Origin: Micropruina sp.
GTDB taxonomy: Bacteria > Actinomycetota > Actinomycetes > Propionibacteriales > Propionibacteriaceae
DNA: 64,000 bases
Assembly: GCA_016711105.1 (NCBI GenBank)
Contig: JADJTO010000005.1
Location: 239,238 to 303,237, forward strand
Direction of reading: 5' to 3'
This document shows, in pieces, positions 38,276-46,842 of the stretch (position 1 is its first letter; every line of letters starts with the position of its first letter). The position numbers and the translations under genes are program-made. The notes beneath the pieces are model-generated. The model worked only from the letters and a program-made list of their open reading frames with translations. It was not told the DNA's origin and did no database searches.

Positions 38276-41200
38276 TCAGACTCGGGCGTCGACGGCGAAC
38301 GTCTCCGCGCCGCGTCCGGCCATCTCTTCGTATTCGGCCCAGCGCCGGTTCACCTGCTCCTGACCCAGGACGAGCATCCGCTCGGCCTCGCCGGGGTCGG
38401 TGTTGGCCAGCATCCGGAACCGCAGTTCGTTGCGGTGGTAATCGGCCAGCGGGATCCGTGGCCGGGGGGAATCGAGCAGGAACGGATTCTTGCCCGCCTG
38501 CCGCAGTACCGGGTTGAACCGGATCAGCGGCCAATGCCCCGAGTTGACCGCGGCGTACTGCTGATCGAGGCCCTTGCGCATGTCGATCCCGTGCGCGATG
38601 CAGTGGCTGTAGGCCAGGATCAGCGACGGACCGTCGTAGGATTCCGCCTCCCGGAACGCCTTCAGGGTCTGCTGCGGATCAGCTCCCATGGCAACCCGAG
38701 CCACGTAGACCGTGCCGTAGGCGATGGCCTGCATGGCCAGATCCTTCTTGTTGGTCGGCTTGCCGGCGGCGGCGAACTTGGCCACCGCCCCGAGGGGGGT
38801 CGCCTTCGAGGACTGCCCGCCGGTGTTGGAGTACACCTCCGTGTCCAGCACCAGAATGTTGATGTTGCGCCCCGTCGCCAGCACGTGATCGACCCCACCA
38901 GAGCCGATGTCGTAAGCCCAGCCGTCCCCGCCGACGATCCACACCGATCGCCGCAACAGGTGGTCGGCGACCGAGCGCAGATCGTCCACCAAAGCTCGGG
39001 TCTGCTCATCGACCCCCTCGTCGTCAGCGAGCAGATCGAGCCGCACCTTCAGCTCATCGACCCGGGCCCGCTGCTGGGACAAGTGCGATTCGTACTCTTG
39101 CGGCGCGTTCAGAATCCGGTCGGCCACATCGTCGCCGACCAGCCCGCGCAACTCCTCCAGCCGCGTCCGGGCCAGTTGGGTGTGCAGGTCGGCGGCCAGC
39201 CGCAGGCCCAACCCGAACTCGGCGTTGTCCTCGAACAGCGAGTTCGACCAGGCCGGGCCGCGTCCGTACTTGTTCCGCGACCACGGGGTCGTGGGCAGGT
39301 TCCCGCCATAAATGGACGAGCACCCGGTCGCGTTCGCCACGCTGGCCCGTCCGCCGAAGAGCTGGGTCAACAGCTTCAGGTACGGCGTCTCGCCGCAGCC
39401 CGAGCAGGCGCCGGAGAACTCGAACAGCGGCTCCAAGAACTGAGTGCCCCGGACGGAGGCGAAGTCGATCCGGGAGCGCTTGTTCACCGGCAGCGACTCG
39501 AAGAAGCGGACGTTCTCCTTCTGCTCGGTGCGATCCTGCACCGGCGCCAGGTTGATCGCCTTCCGGTTGTTGTCGTGGCCGATCGGGGTGACTGGGCAGG
39601 CCTCCACGCACAGGCCGCAGCCGGTGCAGTCCTCGGCGTAAACCTGCAGGGTGTACAGCGATCCGGGGAAACCGGCCGCGTTGAGCGGGGCGGATTCGAA
39701 CCCGGGCGGCGCCCCGTCCTTCTGGGATTCGTTGTAGTACTTGGCCCGGAGCACCGCGTGCGGGCAGACGAACGCGCAGTTGCCGCATTGGATGCAGGAC
39801 TCGGCATCCCAGACCGCGATCACCTCGGAGATGTTCCGCTTCTCGTACTGGGTGGTGCCCGAGGGGTAGCTGCCGTCCACCGGCAACGCCGAGACGGGCA
39901 GCAGATCGCCGTGCCCGTCCAGCATCATCGCGGTCACGTTGCGAACGAAGTCGGGCGCCGATGAGGGCACCGAAGGGATCAGGGTGACCTGCCCGAGCAC
40001 CGCTGAGGGCACGGCCACCCGGTGCAGTTCGGCCACCGAGGCGTCGACGGCCTGCTCGTTGCGCCGCACCACGTCGGCGCCCTTGCGGGCGTAGGTCTTG
40101 CGGATCGCTTCCTTCACTTTCTCGATCGCTTTGGCGCGGGGCAGCACCCGGGAGATGGCGAAGAAGCAGGTTTGTAGGACGGTGTTCGTCCGATTGCCCA
40201 TGCCTGCCTTGCGGGCCACCTGCCCGGCGTCGATCGTCCACAGTTCGATGCCGAGGTCGATGATCCGCTGCTGCATCGTGCGCGGGAGCTTGGCGAACAC
40301 GGCGTCCGGCGGGTAGGGGGCGTTGATCAGCAGGACGGTGCCCTCCCGGGCGAACTCCAGCACGTCCATCCGCTCCAGGATCGACCAGTGGTGGCAGCCG
40401 ATGAATCCGGCCTTGCTGACCAGGTAGGGAGCCTCGATCGGGTTGGGGCCGAACCGCAGGTGCGACACCGTCCGGGAGCCCGACTTCTTGGAGTCGTAGA
40501 CGAAGTAGCCCTGGGCGTGGGTGTCCTCGCTGGAGCCGAGGATCTTGATCGTGTTCTTGTTGGCGCCGACCGTGCCATCGGAGCCGAGCCCGTAGAACAC
40601 CGCCCGCAGCGTCGCCGGATCCTCCAGATCGAGGTCGGGGGAGTAGGGCAGTGAGGTCATCGAGACGTCGTCGTTGATCCCGATGGTGAAGCGCGGACGC
40701 GGCGTGGCCAGCTTCAACTCATCGAAGATGCCGACCACCATCGGCGGGGTGAACTCCTTGCTGGACAGGCCGTAACGCCCGCCGACCACGTGCGGCATCG
40801 AGGCCCGTTGGCCGTTGGCGTAGGCCTCCCCGAGGGCCGAGACCACGTCGAGGAACAGCGGTTCACCGCCCGAGCCCGGCTCTTTCGTCCGGTCGAGGAC
40901 GGCCAGCGTGGTGCAACTGGCGGGGATCGCCGCCAGCACCTGCTCGGTCGGGAACGGACGGTACAGCCGCAGTTGCACCATGCCGACCCGCTGCCCCAGG
41001 CCGTTCAGGTGCTCGATCGTGCGGGCCACCGTTTGGGCTCCCGACCCCATCACGACCAGGACGCGGTCGGCCTCCGGGTGGCCGTGATACTCGACCATTC
41101 GGTAGGCGCGTCCGGTGTGGGCGGCGAAGTCGTCCATGGCCTGGGTGAGAATCCCCGGCACGGCGGCGTAGAACGGGTTGACCGTCTCCCGGGACTGGAA

Positions 41201-41866
41201 GTAGGTGTCGGGATTCTGCGCCGTGCCGCGGATGATCGGATGCTCCGGGGAGAGCGCCCGCCGCCGGTGCTGACGAACCAGCGTCTCGGGCACCAAGGCG
41301 CGCAGATCGTCGTCGCTGAGCATCTCGACCACGTTCAGCTCGTGGCTGGTCCGGAACCCGTCGAAGAAGTGCAGGAACGGGATCCGGCTCTTCAAGGTGG
41401 CGACCTGGGCGATCAGGGCCAGGTCGTGGGCTTCCTGGACGCTGGCCGAACTCAGCAGCGCGAACCCGGTTTGGCGGACGCTCATCACGTCCTGGTGGTC
41501 GCCGAAAATGCTCAGGCCCTGCGCCGCCAGTGAGCGCGCGGCAACGTGGAAGACGGTCGAGGTGAGCTCGCCGGCGATCTTGTACATGTTGGGGATCATC
41601 AGCAGCAGACCCTGCGACGCGGTGAAGGTGGTGCTCAGCGCTCCGCCCTGCAGCGCGCCGTGCAGAGCGCCGGCGGCCCCACCCTCGGACTGCATCTCGA
41701 CCACAGTCGGCACGGTGCCGAACACATTTGCCCGATGCTGCGCCGACCACTCGTCGGCCAACTCGGCCATCGTCGAACTGGGGGTGATCGGGTAGATGCT
41801 GCACAGTTCGTTCAGCCGGTACGCCACGGACGCGGCGGCCTCGTTGCCGTCGATGATCGCTCTCAT
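38276..41866 (-). CDS. nifJ: Pyruvate:ferredoxin/flavodoxin oxidoreductase
   Basis: Converts pyruvate and CoA to acetyl-CoA and CO2 and reduces ferredoxin or flavodoxin. 1196 residues, single-chain form. ATG 41866 (ACAGGAG upstream) starts AIIDGNEAAASVAYRLNE, then YPITPSSTMAE of the pyrimidine-binding domain. Two 4Fe-4S sites lie near residues 692 (CIQCGNCAFVCPHA) and 745 (CTGCGLCVEACPV). A further cluster Cys pair and the thiamine-diphosphate site follow near 818 (ACSGCGETPYLKLL) and 847 (GCSSIYGGNLPTTPW). Its start overlaps the stop of the GltD-like gene, so the two are made together. Oxygen-sensitive in known members. Confidence 0.95.
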   Translation of the reverse strand: MRAIIDGNEAAASVAYRLNELCSIYPITPSSTMAELADEWSAQHRANVFGTVPTVVEMQSEGGAAGALHGALQGGALSTTFTASQGLLLMIPNMYKIAGELTSTVFHVAARSLAAQGLSIFGDHQDVMSVRQTGFALLSSASVQEAHDLALIAQVATLKSRIPFLHFFDGFRTSHELNVVEMLSDDDLRALVPETLVRQHRRRALSPEHPIIRGTAQNPDTYFQSRETVNPFYAAVPGILTQAMDDFAAHTGRAYRMVEYHGHPEADRVLVVMGSGAQTVARTIEHLNGLGQRVGMVQLRLYRPFPTEQVLAAIPASCTTLAVLDRTKEPGSGGEPLFLDVVSALGEAYANGQRASMPHVVGGRYGLSSKEFTPPMVVGIFDELKLATPRPRFTIGINDDVSMTSLPYSPDLDLEDPATLRAVFYGLGSDGTVGANKNTIKILGSSEDTHAQGYFVYDSKKSGSRTVSHLRFGPNPIEAPYLVSKAGFIGCHHWSILERMDVLEFAREGTVLLINAPYPPDAVFAKLPRTMQQRIIDLGIELWTIDAGQVARKAGMGNRTNTVLQTCFFAISRVLPRAKAIEKVKEAIRKTYARKGADVVRRNEQAVDASVAELHRVAVPSAVLGQVTLIPSVPSSAPDFVRNVTAMMLDGHGDLLPVSALPVDGSYPSGTTQYEKRNISEVIAVWDAESCIQCGNCAFVCPHAVLRAKYYNESQKDGAPPGFESAPLNAAGFPGSLYTLQVYAEDCTGCGLCVEACPVTPIGHDNNRKAINLAPVQDRTEQKENVRFFESLPVNKRSRIDFASVRGTQFLEPLFEFSGACSGCGETPYLKLLTQLFGGRASVANATGCSSIYGGNLPTTPWSRNKYGRGPAWSNSLFEDNAEFGLGLRLAADLHTQLARTRLEELRGLVGDDVADRILNAPQEYESHLSQQRARVDELKVRLDLLADDEGVDEQTRALVDDLRSVADHLLRRSVWIVGGDGWAYDIGSGGVDHVLATGRNINILVLDTEVYSNTGGQSSKATPLGAVAKFAAAGKPTNKKDLAMQAIAYGTVYVARVAMGADPQQTLKAFREAESYDGPSLILAYSHCIAHGIDMRKGLDQQYAAVNSGHWPLIRFNPVLRQAGKNPFLLDSPRPRIPLADYHRNELRFRMLANTDPGEAERMLVLGQEQVNRRWAEYEEMAGRGAETFAVDARV

Positions 41867-43503
41867 CGGCGTGCTCCTGTCTCTGCGATCATCTCGATGG
41901 CATGCACCGGACACTGCTCGTAGCAGCTCGCGCACCCGGTGCATTTCTCGTAGTCAAAGCGGTAACGGAAGCCCTTGCCGAGTTTGATCACCGCGTCCTC
42001 GGGACAGGCGCCCAGACAGCCGTCGCACTCGAAACAGTTCCCACAGGACAGGCAGCGGGCCGCTTCGGTGTGCGCCTGGCCGTCGCTCAACCCGCTGACC
42101 ACCTCGTCGAAGTTGACCCGCTTGGCCGGCTCCAGTTCGGGTTGGGTGTGCCGCCGGGAATCACCCCAGTACCAGAGGTTCAACTTCCCGAACTCGGCGA
42201 TCTCGTGCTTGGGCCGGTCCGGGGCTGCCCGGCTGGCCAGCCAGGCGTCGATCTGGTTGGCGGCGCGTTTGCCGTGGCCGACCCCGACGGTGACGGTGCG
42301 CTCGGAGGGGACGGCGTCGCCGCCGGCGAAGATGCCCGGCACCTGCGTCATCAAGGTCTGCCGATCGACCTGGACGACGTCGTGCTCGAAGCTCATCCCG
42401 GGGATCTTGCGCAGGAAGCTGGAGTCGGTCTCTTGGCCGAGCGCCAGGATCACCGTGTCGGCTTGCAGGGTTTCGAACCGTCCGGTGCCGCGGGCCTTGC
42501 CGTCGCTGTCGAGCTCCATCACCTCGACCGTCATCGTGGACTCCTCGTCCATCGACTGGATGGTGCGCAGCCAGTTCATGGTGACGCCCTCGCGCACCGC
42601 CTCAGCCTTCTCCTCGGCGTGCGCCGGCATCTGCTCCTCGGTGCGCCGGTAGACGATGATCGACTCCTCCGCCCCGAGTCGGCGGGCCACCCGGGCCGCG
42701 TCCATGGCCGTGTTTCCGCCGCCGTAGACCGCCACCCGGCGTCCGATCAATGGACGTTCGCCGCTGGCCACGTCGCGCAGGAAGGTGACCGCATCCACGA
42801 TCCGGGAGGCGTCGCGAGTAGGAATGTCGACCCGCTTGGAGAGATGCGCCCCGATCGCCACGAAGGCGGCGTCGAACCCGCCCTGGGCCATGTCGGCCAG
42901 CAGATCCTGCACCGGGGTGTTGTTGACGATCCGCACCCCCAACCCCACCAGCCGGGCCACCTCGGCATCGAGGACCGGACGAGGGAGGCGGTATTCGGGG
43001 ATTCCGTAGCGCATCATCCCGCCGGGCAGCGGTGAGGCGTCGCGGATCTCCACTTCGTGACCGAGCTTGGCCAGTTGGTAGGCGGCGCTCAAGCCGGACG
43101 GTCCGGCGCCGACGATCAGCACCCGGCGTCCCGTGGTGTGACGAGGGGCTTCGAACTCCCAGCGCTGCTCGATCGCCAGGTCGCCCAGATAGCGCTCCAC
43201 CGAATGGATCGACACCGAGCCGTCGAGTTCGATCCGATTGCAGGCCGTTTCGCACGGGTGATAACAGACGCGGCCGTGGATCGCCGGGAAGGGGTTATGC
43301 CGGGTCAGTTCCCGCCAGGCGGCCTCCTCCTGGCGGGCTTTGACCAGCCGCAGCCACTCCTGGATGTTCTCCCCTGCCGGGCACGCGTTATTGCACGGCG
43401 GGAGCAGGTCGACATAGATCGGCATCCGGGAGCGGACGGGGGCGACCCGTCCTACCTCCCTGGCCAGATCGGGCAGTTCGGTCATGTCACGGCGGTCGGC
43501 CAT
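41863..43503 (-). CDS. GltD-like NAD(P)H:acceptor flavoprotein with extra C-terminal ferredoxin domain
   Basis: 546 residues. The N-terminal Fe-S helical domain (CNNACPAGENIQEWLRL and GRVCYHPCETACNR) and FAD/NAD(P) domains (VLIVGAGPSGLSAAYQLAKLG; VAVYGGGNTAMDAARVARRLG) are those of the glutamate synthase small subunit. GIFAGGDAV closes the FAD part. Unlike GltD, the C-terminus adds two more clusters: CLSCGNCFECDGCLGACP and CTGCASCYEQCPVHA. No gltB is present. The gene overlaps nifJ by four bases (ATGA), so it probably moves electrons between NAD(P)H and the PFOR ferredoxin pool. An NfnB-like or bifurcating role is possible but unproven. Confidence 0.85.
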   Translation of the reverse strand: MADRRDMTELPDLAREVGRVAPVRSRMPIYVDLLPPCNNACPAGENIQEWLRLVKARQEEAAWRELTRHNPFPAIHGRVCYHPCETACNRIELDGSVSIHSVERYLGDLAIEQRWEFEAPRHTTGRRVLIVGAGPSGLSAAYQLAKLGHEVEIRDASPLPGGMMRYGIPEYRLPRPVLDAEVARLVGLGVRIVNNTPVQDLLADMAQGGFDAAFVAIGAHLSKRVDIPTRDASRIVDAVTFLRDVASGERPLIGRRVAVYGGGNTAMDAARVARRLGAEESIIVYRRTEEQMPAHAEEKAEAVREGVTMNWLRTIQSMDEESTMTVEVMELDSDGKARGTGRFETLQADTVILALGQETDSSFLRKIPGMSFEHDVVQVDRQTLMTQVPGIFAGGDAVPSERTVTVGVGHGKRAANQIDAWLASRAAPDRPKHEIAEFGKLNLWYWGDSRRHTQPELEPAKRVNFDEVVSGLSDGQAHTEAARCLSCGNCFECDGCLGACPEDAVIKLGKGFRYRFDYEKCTGCASCYEQCPVHAIEMIAETGARR

Positions 43504-43628
43504 GGGGTGTACCTCTCAACGCTGAGTGGGTGTCGCTGACTGCCAATCTAGCCCTGTAGGGAGGCGTCCGCCGCCAATCGAAGCGAGGGCGGTGCGGGGC
43601 TCCCGCAGGTGAGCAGCCAGCGCGCAGC

Positions 43629-43970
43629 TTAGAGGTTCAGCACGCGACGCAATCCGCGGTCGACGTCCTCAAGGAGGCCGACTGGGACCTGCCCGGCGTG
43701 GTCGGTGAGATCCGTCTTGGTGAGCGTGAGCAGTGCGGTCACGTTGACCACCGAGTCGCGCGGCAATCCTGTTGACGTTGCTGGCAGGAAGACATTTCCG
43801 GGCATCGCAGCCAACCCGGTGTTCGAGGTGACGACGGCGACCAGCACCGTCGAGAGGCGACTTTCGTTGTACGGGTTGGCCTGGATGACCAGCACGGGTC
43901 GTCGATGAGCAGGGCGGCTGCCGACCGCCTGGCCCAGGTCTGCCCAGTAGATGTGGCCGCGTTCGATCAC
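43629..43970 (-). CDS. MazF/PemK family toxin (endoribonuclease)
   Basis: 113 residues. It begins ERGHIYWADLGQAVGSRPAHRRPVLVIQANPYNES, the usual MazF start with the catalytic Arg in the RPVLV strand, then VLVAVVTSN and PRDSVVNVTALLTLTK with the conserved Ser/Thr position. MazF proteins cut mRNA at short sequences when released by the antitoxin. Its start overlaps the antitoxin stop (ATGA). Complete in length, so likely active. Confidence 0.87.
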   Translation of the reverse strand: MIERGHIYWADLGQAVGSRPAHRRPVLVIQANPYNESRLSTVLVAVVTSNTGLAAMPGNVFLPATSTGLPRDSVVNVTALLTLTKTDLTDHAGQVPVGLLEDVDRGLRRVLNL

Positions 43971-44215
43971 CAGTCCTCGGCGCCTTCGGTCAATAGCTGA
44001 TGGCCTGCCGCGACGGCTGCCCTGTTCGACGCGTCCTCGCCGTTGATCGCATCCAACGCCGAATCGATCTGGTTAGTGGTCGAACTTGCGTCCAACTCGT
44101 GGAGGTAGTTGTCGGCTGCTCGGGCGAAGAACTCCGAACGGCTCACACCGAGGTCGCTAGCCCGTCGTGAGGCTCGTTCGAAAATGTCGTCTGGAAGAGA
44201 GATAGCAGTCTTCAT
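43967..44215 (-). CDS. Ribbon-helix-helix antitoxin (MazE-like)
   Basis: 82 residues. MKTAISLPDDIFERASRRASDLGVSRSEFFARAADNYL is a ribbon-helix-helix DNA-binding domain; the acidic C-terminus (SALDAINGEDASNRAAV, EGAEDW) is the toxin-binding tail. It neutralises the MazF product and probably represses the pair. A TATACT-like -10 element lies just upstream of the ATG on the minus strand. Confidence 0.85.
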   Translation of the reverse strand: MKTAISLPDDIFERASRRASDLGVSRSEFFARAADNYLHELDASSTTNQIDSALDAINGEDASNRAAVAAGHQLLTEGAEDW

Positions 44216-44240
44216 GAGGTCAGTATAACCGGGTATGACT

Positions 44241-44257
44241 ACACCCTGCTCGGGTGT
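44241..44257. repeat. Short inverted repeat between antitoxin and HPr-like genes
   Basis: ACACCC (44241-44246) and GGGTGT (44252-44257) around TGCTC. It lies between the end of the HPr-like gene and the promoter of the antitoxin gene, so it may be an operator for the antitoxin or a small terminator. Confidence 0.4.
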
Positions 44258-44276
44258 GTCTGGTTAGCCGTCGGCC

Positions 44277-44552
44277 TCACCCGGTCGGCGCTGAGGGAGG
44301 CGACAGACCGATCAGCCCGCTGATGGCCCCGATCGCCTCGACCTCGTCCAGCCCATCGGCGATCACGGTGACCTCGGCCCCCTCGCCCGCCGCCAGGGCA
44401 AGGATCTGGATCGGGTCGGCCAGCGAGGCCCGTCGTCCGGCGTGCCTGATCCAGAGGGACGCGGAGAACCCGCCGGCGACCTGCGACAGCTGGTGGGCCA
44501 GCTGGGCGTGCAACCCCTGCGGGTCGCCGACGGTCGTGGTCCGCGTCTGCAT
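44277..44552 (-). CDS. HPr-like phosphocarrier protein (PTS)
   Basis: 91 residues. GLHAQLAHQLSQVAGGFSASLWI keeps the HPr active-site His after Gly-Leu, and SLADPIQILALAAGEGAEVTVIADG matches the second half with its SxxxxLxLxAxxGxxV pattern. The residues after the His are Gln-Leu where HPr has Arg-Pro, so phosphotransfer from enzyme I may be altered. It follows the EIIA gene by two bases. It may be a dedicated HPr of a sugar-alcohol PTS rather than the general one. Confidence 0.65.
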   Translation of the reverse strand: MQTRTTTVGDPQGLHAQLAHQLSQVAGGFSASLWIRHAGRRASLADPIQILALAAGEGAEVTVIADGLDEVEAIGAISGLIGLSPPSAPTG

Positions 44553-44554
44553 GG

Positions 44555-44914
44555 TCAGCTCTCGATGGTGATCGTGGATCCCACGACGAGCGCGGGGGCG
44601 GTGCCCGAGACGTGCACCGTCCCATCAAGCGAGGGCGTTGGGGCGCCGTCGAAGTTGACCGTGATGTGCCCGAGTCCGTCGAGGTTCTTGCGGACGAGGC
44701 CGCCCACGGCGGTGACCGGGTAGGAAACGCCGTCGAGGATCAGCCAGTGCGCGGTGGTGATGTCCTCGGTGGTCGGGTTCATCACGATGGTGTAGCAGAA
44801 CTCGGCCAGCGCGGCGGGGGCGTTGTCGCCGAACAGGATGTACATCCCCTGCTCGGCGAACATCGCAGCCTCGCTGCCGATTCCCTGGACGGTGGTAGTG
44901 AAGATGGTGGACAT
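44555..44914 (-). CDS. Glucitol/sorbitol-type PTS enzyme IIA
   Basis: 119 residues. FTTTVQGIGSEAAMFAEQGMYILFGDNAPAALAEFC, then YPVTAVGGLVRKNLDGLGHITVNFDG and GTVHVSG, is the EIIA-Gut domain. In the family as I remember it, the phosphorylated His lies three residues after the conserved Cys; here that position is Ile (FCYTIVM). If so, this EIIA cannot carry phosphate in the usual way. It is downstream of a truncated EIIB, in an operon that is clearly decaying. Confidence 0.72.
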   Translation of the reverse strand: MSTIFTTTVQGIGSEAAMFAEQGMYILFGDNAPAALAEFCYTIVMNPTTEDITTAHWLILDGVSYPVTAVGGLVRKNLDGLGHITVNFDGAPTPSLDGTVHVSGTAPALVVGSTITIES

Positions 44915-44954
44915 GATCGGCCCTTCGTGGTGACTGGAGTGTGAGTTGGGGGGT

Positions 44955-44982
44955 GGGCCCTCCGGTTGCGGCCGGAGGGCCC
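44955..44982. terminator. Hairpin between EIIB relic and EIIA gene
   Basis: GGGCCCTCCGG (44955-44965) pairs perfectly with CCGGAGGGCCC (44972-44982) around TTGCGG. It lies between the EIIB stop and the EIIA start, as an attenuator-like or terminator hairpin inside the old operon. Confidence 0.65.
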
Positions 44983-44989
44983 TGCGGGA

Positions 44990-45238
44990 TCAGACGTAGA
45001 GGCCGATCGAGGCGAGCCAGGCCACGGCGACCCGGGGGACGCCGTTGACGAAGCGTGAGTACAACACGGACGGGACGCCGATCTCGACGGTTTCGACTTC
45101 GGCTTCGGCGAGGCCGAGGGCGACGGGGATGAAGTCACAGCCGTTCTGGGTGTTGATCGCGAACAGTGCCGGGAGCGCGAGGCTGGGGGGAATGGCGCCC
45201 TTGCCGATCTCGACCCCGATCAGGGTTCCCCCAGGGAT
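44990..45238 (-). pseudogene. Relic of glucitol/sorbitol-type PTS enzyme IIB/IIBC (C-terminal end only)
   Basis: Minus-strand frame from about 45238 reads GGTLIGVEIGKGAIPPSLALPALFAIN, then GCDFIPVALGLAEAEVETVEIGVPSVLYSRFVNG and WLASIGLYV to a stop at 44990. This is the end of an EIIB-Gut membrane component, about 80 residues of over 300. No start codon or earlier part is present; the plus strand beyond 45228 belongs to another broken gene. The homologous part stops sharply at that junction. Confidence 0.65.
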
Positions 45239-45649
45239 GCATTGATGCCTATGCCGGGAAAATCGGCCTGAATGTGTTGACTCCAGGACGGATGGCCCTG
45301 ATCACCGGCTGTCGCACGTCCTACTCGGGCAAGCGCCCGCCTGGTTTGCCGATGCAGGAATGCTCGGCACGTTCGCGGATGCCGTCCTACCGGATCAGTG
45401 CTCGGTGGAGGCGGCCATGGTGTCGTCCGGATCGGCCATGAAGTGGTTCCGCGACACCTTGGCCGGCGACGTCGTCCATACCGCCGAGGAGAAAGGCGTC
45501 GTGGCTTATGACCTACTCAACCAGGCCTCCAAGGACATCCCGCCGGGCAACGGCACGAGGAGTACGCCTACTTCGTCGACCAGTACATCGCGACCTACCC
45601 GCGGCTTCAGGATCTTCAACGCGACATGGCCGAGCACCTTGAGCCCTGA
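45228..45649 (+). pseudogene. Relic of FGGY-family carbohydrate kinase
   Basis: Plus-strand pieces from about 45228: DAYAGKIGLNVLTPGRMALITG, then after a one-base shift SHVLLGQAPAWFADAGMLGTFADAVLPDQ, then SSGSAMKWFRDTLAGD and VVAYDLLNQASKDIPPG, then after a deletion EEYAYFVDQYIATYPRLQDL to a stop at 45649. These are in the order of a xylulokinase/ribulokinase-type FGGY kinase, but the N-terminal half and the ATP-domain middle are missing. It begins exactly where the EIIB relic on the other strand ends. Confidence 0.62.
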
Positions 45650-45703
45650 CCTGCGCCGGGGCGGGGGTGTTGGCCGCGTGTTTAGGGCTGGAATACTGAC
45701 CGG

Positions 45704-46842
45704 GTGGCCCCTCCTGCTTTTCGGTACCGCTTCGGGCGTTATGCCCAGGCGGGGCTGATCGAGGCGTTCTTCTGCCTCAGCATGGGGCTGTTGATTGCGG
45801 CCACCGGCTCGCGGGAGCCCGGTGATGGTTTGGGGTTCGCCTTGGAAGTGGCGCTCGTCCTGACCGCGGCGCTCGTAGGCCGGCGCCCCAGGATCGTCGC
45901 CGTGGCGGCGATGGTGATCATGGGCGCGCTCCTGCTCCGACCGATCGACGAGCCGCGCTTCTCCTCCCTCTGCTCGCTGATCATCGTGGTCTCGGTCAGC
46001 GCTCGCGGGCATGGTCGCTGGGCCCTGGCCACCGGGACCGCCTACTCCTTCCTGCTGGGGGCGATCGAGACCGCTTCCCACTCAGCAGTCGCTACCCGAC
46101 CACCGTCTCGTTCTGGGCCTTCTTCCTCGCGCTGGCCTGGGTGGTGGGCCAAGCGATCCACAACAACCAGTTGGAGCGGCAACGCCTCCAGGAGGAGAAG
46201 TTGCTGGCAGCCCGGGCCCTTCGCCAGGCCGTCGCCCGCGACCTCCACGACACGCTGGCCCGGTCGACGACAAACATGGTGTTGCGCGCCGAACAGGCAA
46301 AGCTGCGCGGCGTCGGTGACGCGGGCTTGGGTGGCGATCTGGACTTCATCATCTCCGCCGGCGGGGCCGTGATCCGGGATCTGCGCTCCCTGATGGAGAC
46401 GCTGCGCCGCACCGACGTGGACGCCGACCTGGACGCTCTGAGCGAGTTGGAGGGGGTTTCGCTGGCCGAGGTCTTCCGGCAACAACTCGAGCAGCTGACC
46501 GAGGCCGGGTTTCAACCCCGACTCCTGCAGGACGTGTCGCTGGACGATATGTCCCCCGCCGTGGCATCCGAGTTGGCCCGCTCGGTGATCGAGGCAGCTG
46601 CGAACATCGCCAAGCATGCAGCTCCGGGGACGGCGTGCGAGTTTCTGATCGCCCGCGACGACGATGACGTCGAACTGGTGGTGGTCAACCGACCCGGGGG
46701 TCGGCGGGTGGCTCAATCGAACCACTTCGGCCTGCTCGGGGCCCGTGAGCGGATCGGGTTCCTCGGGGGAGAGCTGACCGTCAGCGAAACCCCGGACAGT
46801 TTCGTCCTGCAGGTCAGACTTCCGATCGGAGCCCAACGATGA
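45704..46842 (+). CDS. Membrane sensor histidine kinase (one frameshift in the assembly)
   Basis: About 379 residues after correction. Four or five membrane helices fill the first 150 residues (EAFFCLSMGLLIAATG, LVLTAALVG, SLIIVVSVSARG). The frame breaks at 46077-46079 in a short C run; one more C gives IETASPLSSRYPTTVSFWAFFLALAWVVGQ. The HisKA_3 box QAVARDLHDTLARSTTNMVL has its His near residue 182, and the ATPase domain has EAAANIAKHAAPG and GLLGARERIGFLGGELTV. The stop overlaps the response regulator (ATGA). Starts at GTG 45704, just after the kinase relic. Confidence 0.85.

Noticed and set aside
38249..39964. 571-codon plus-strand ORF opposite nifJ
   Set aside because: Shadow of nifJ; nifJ motifs are complete on the minus strand.
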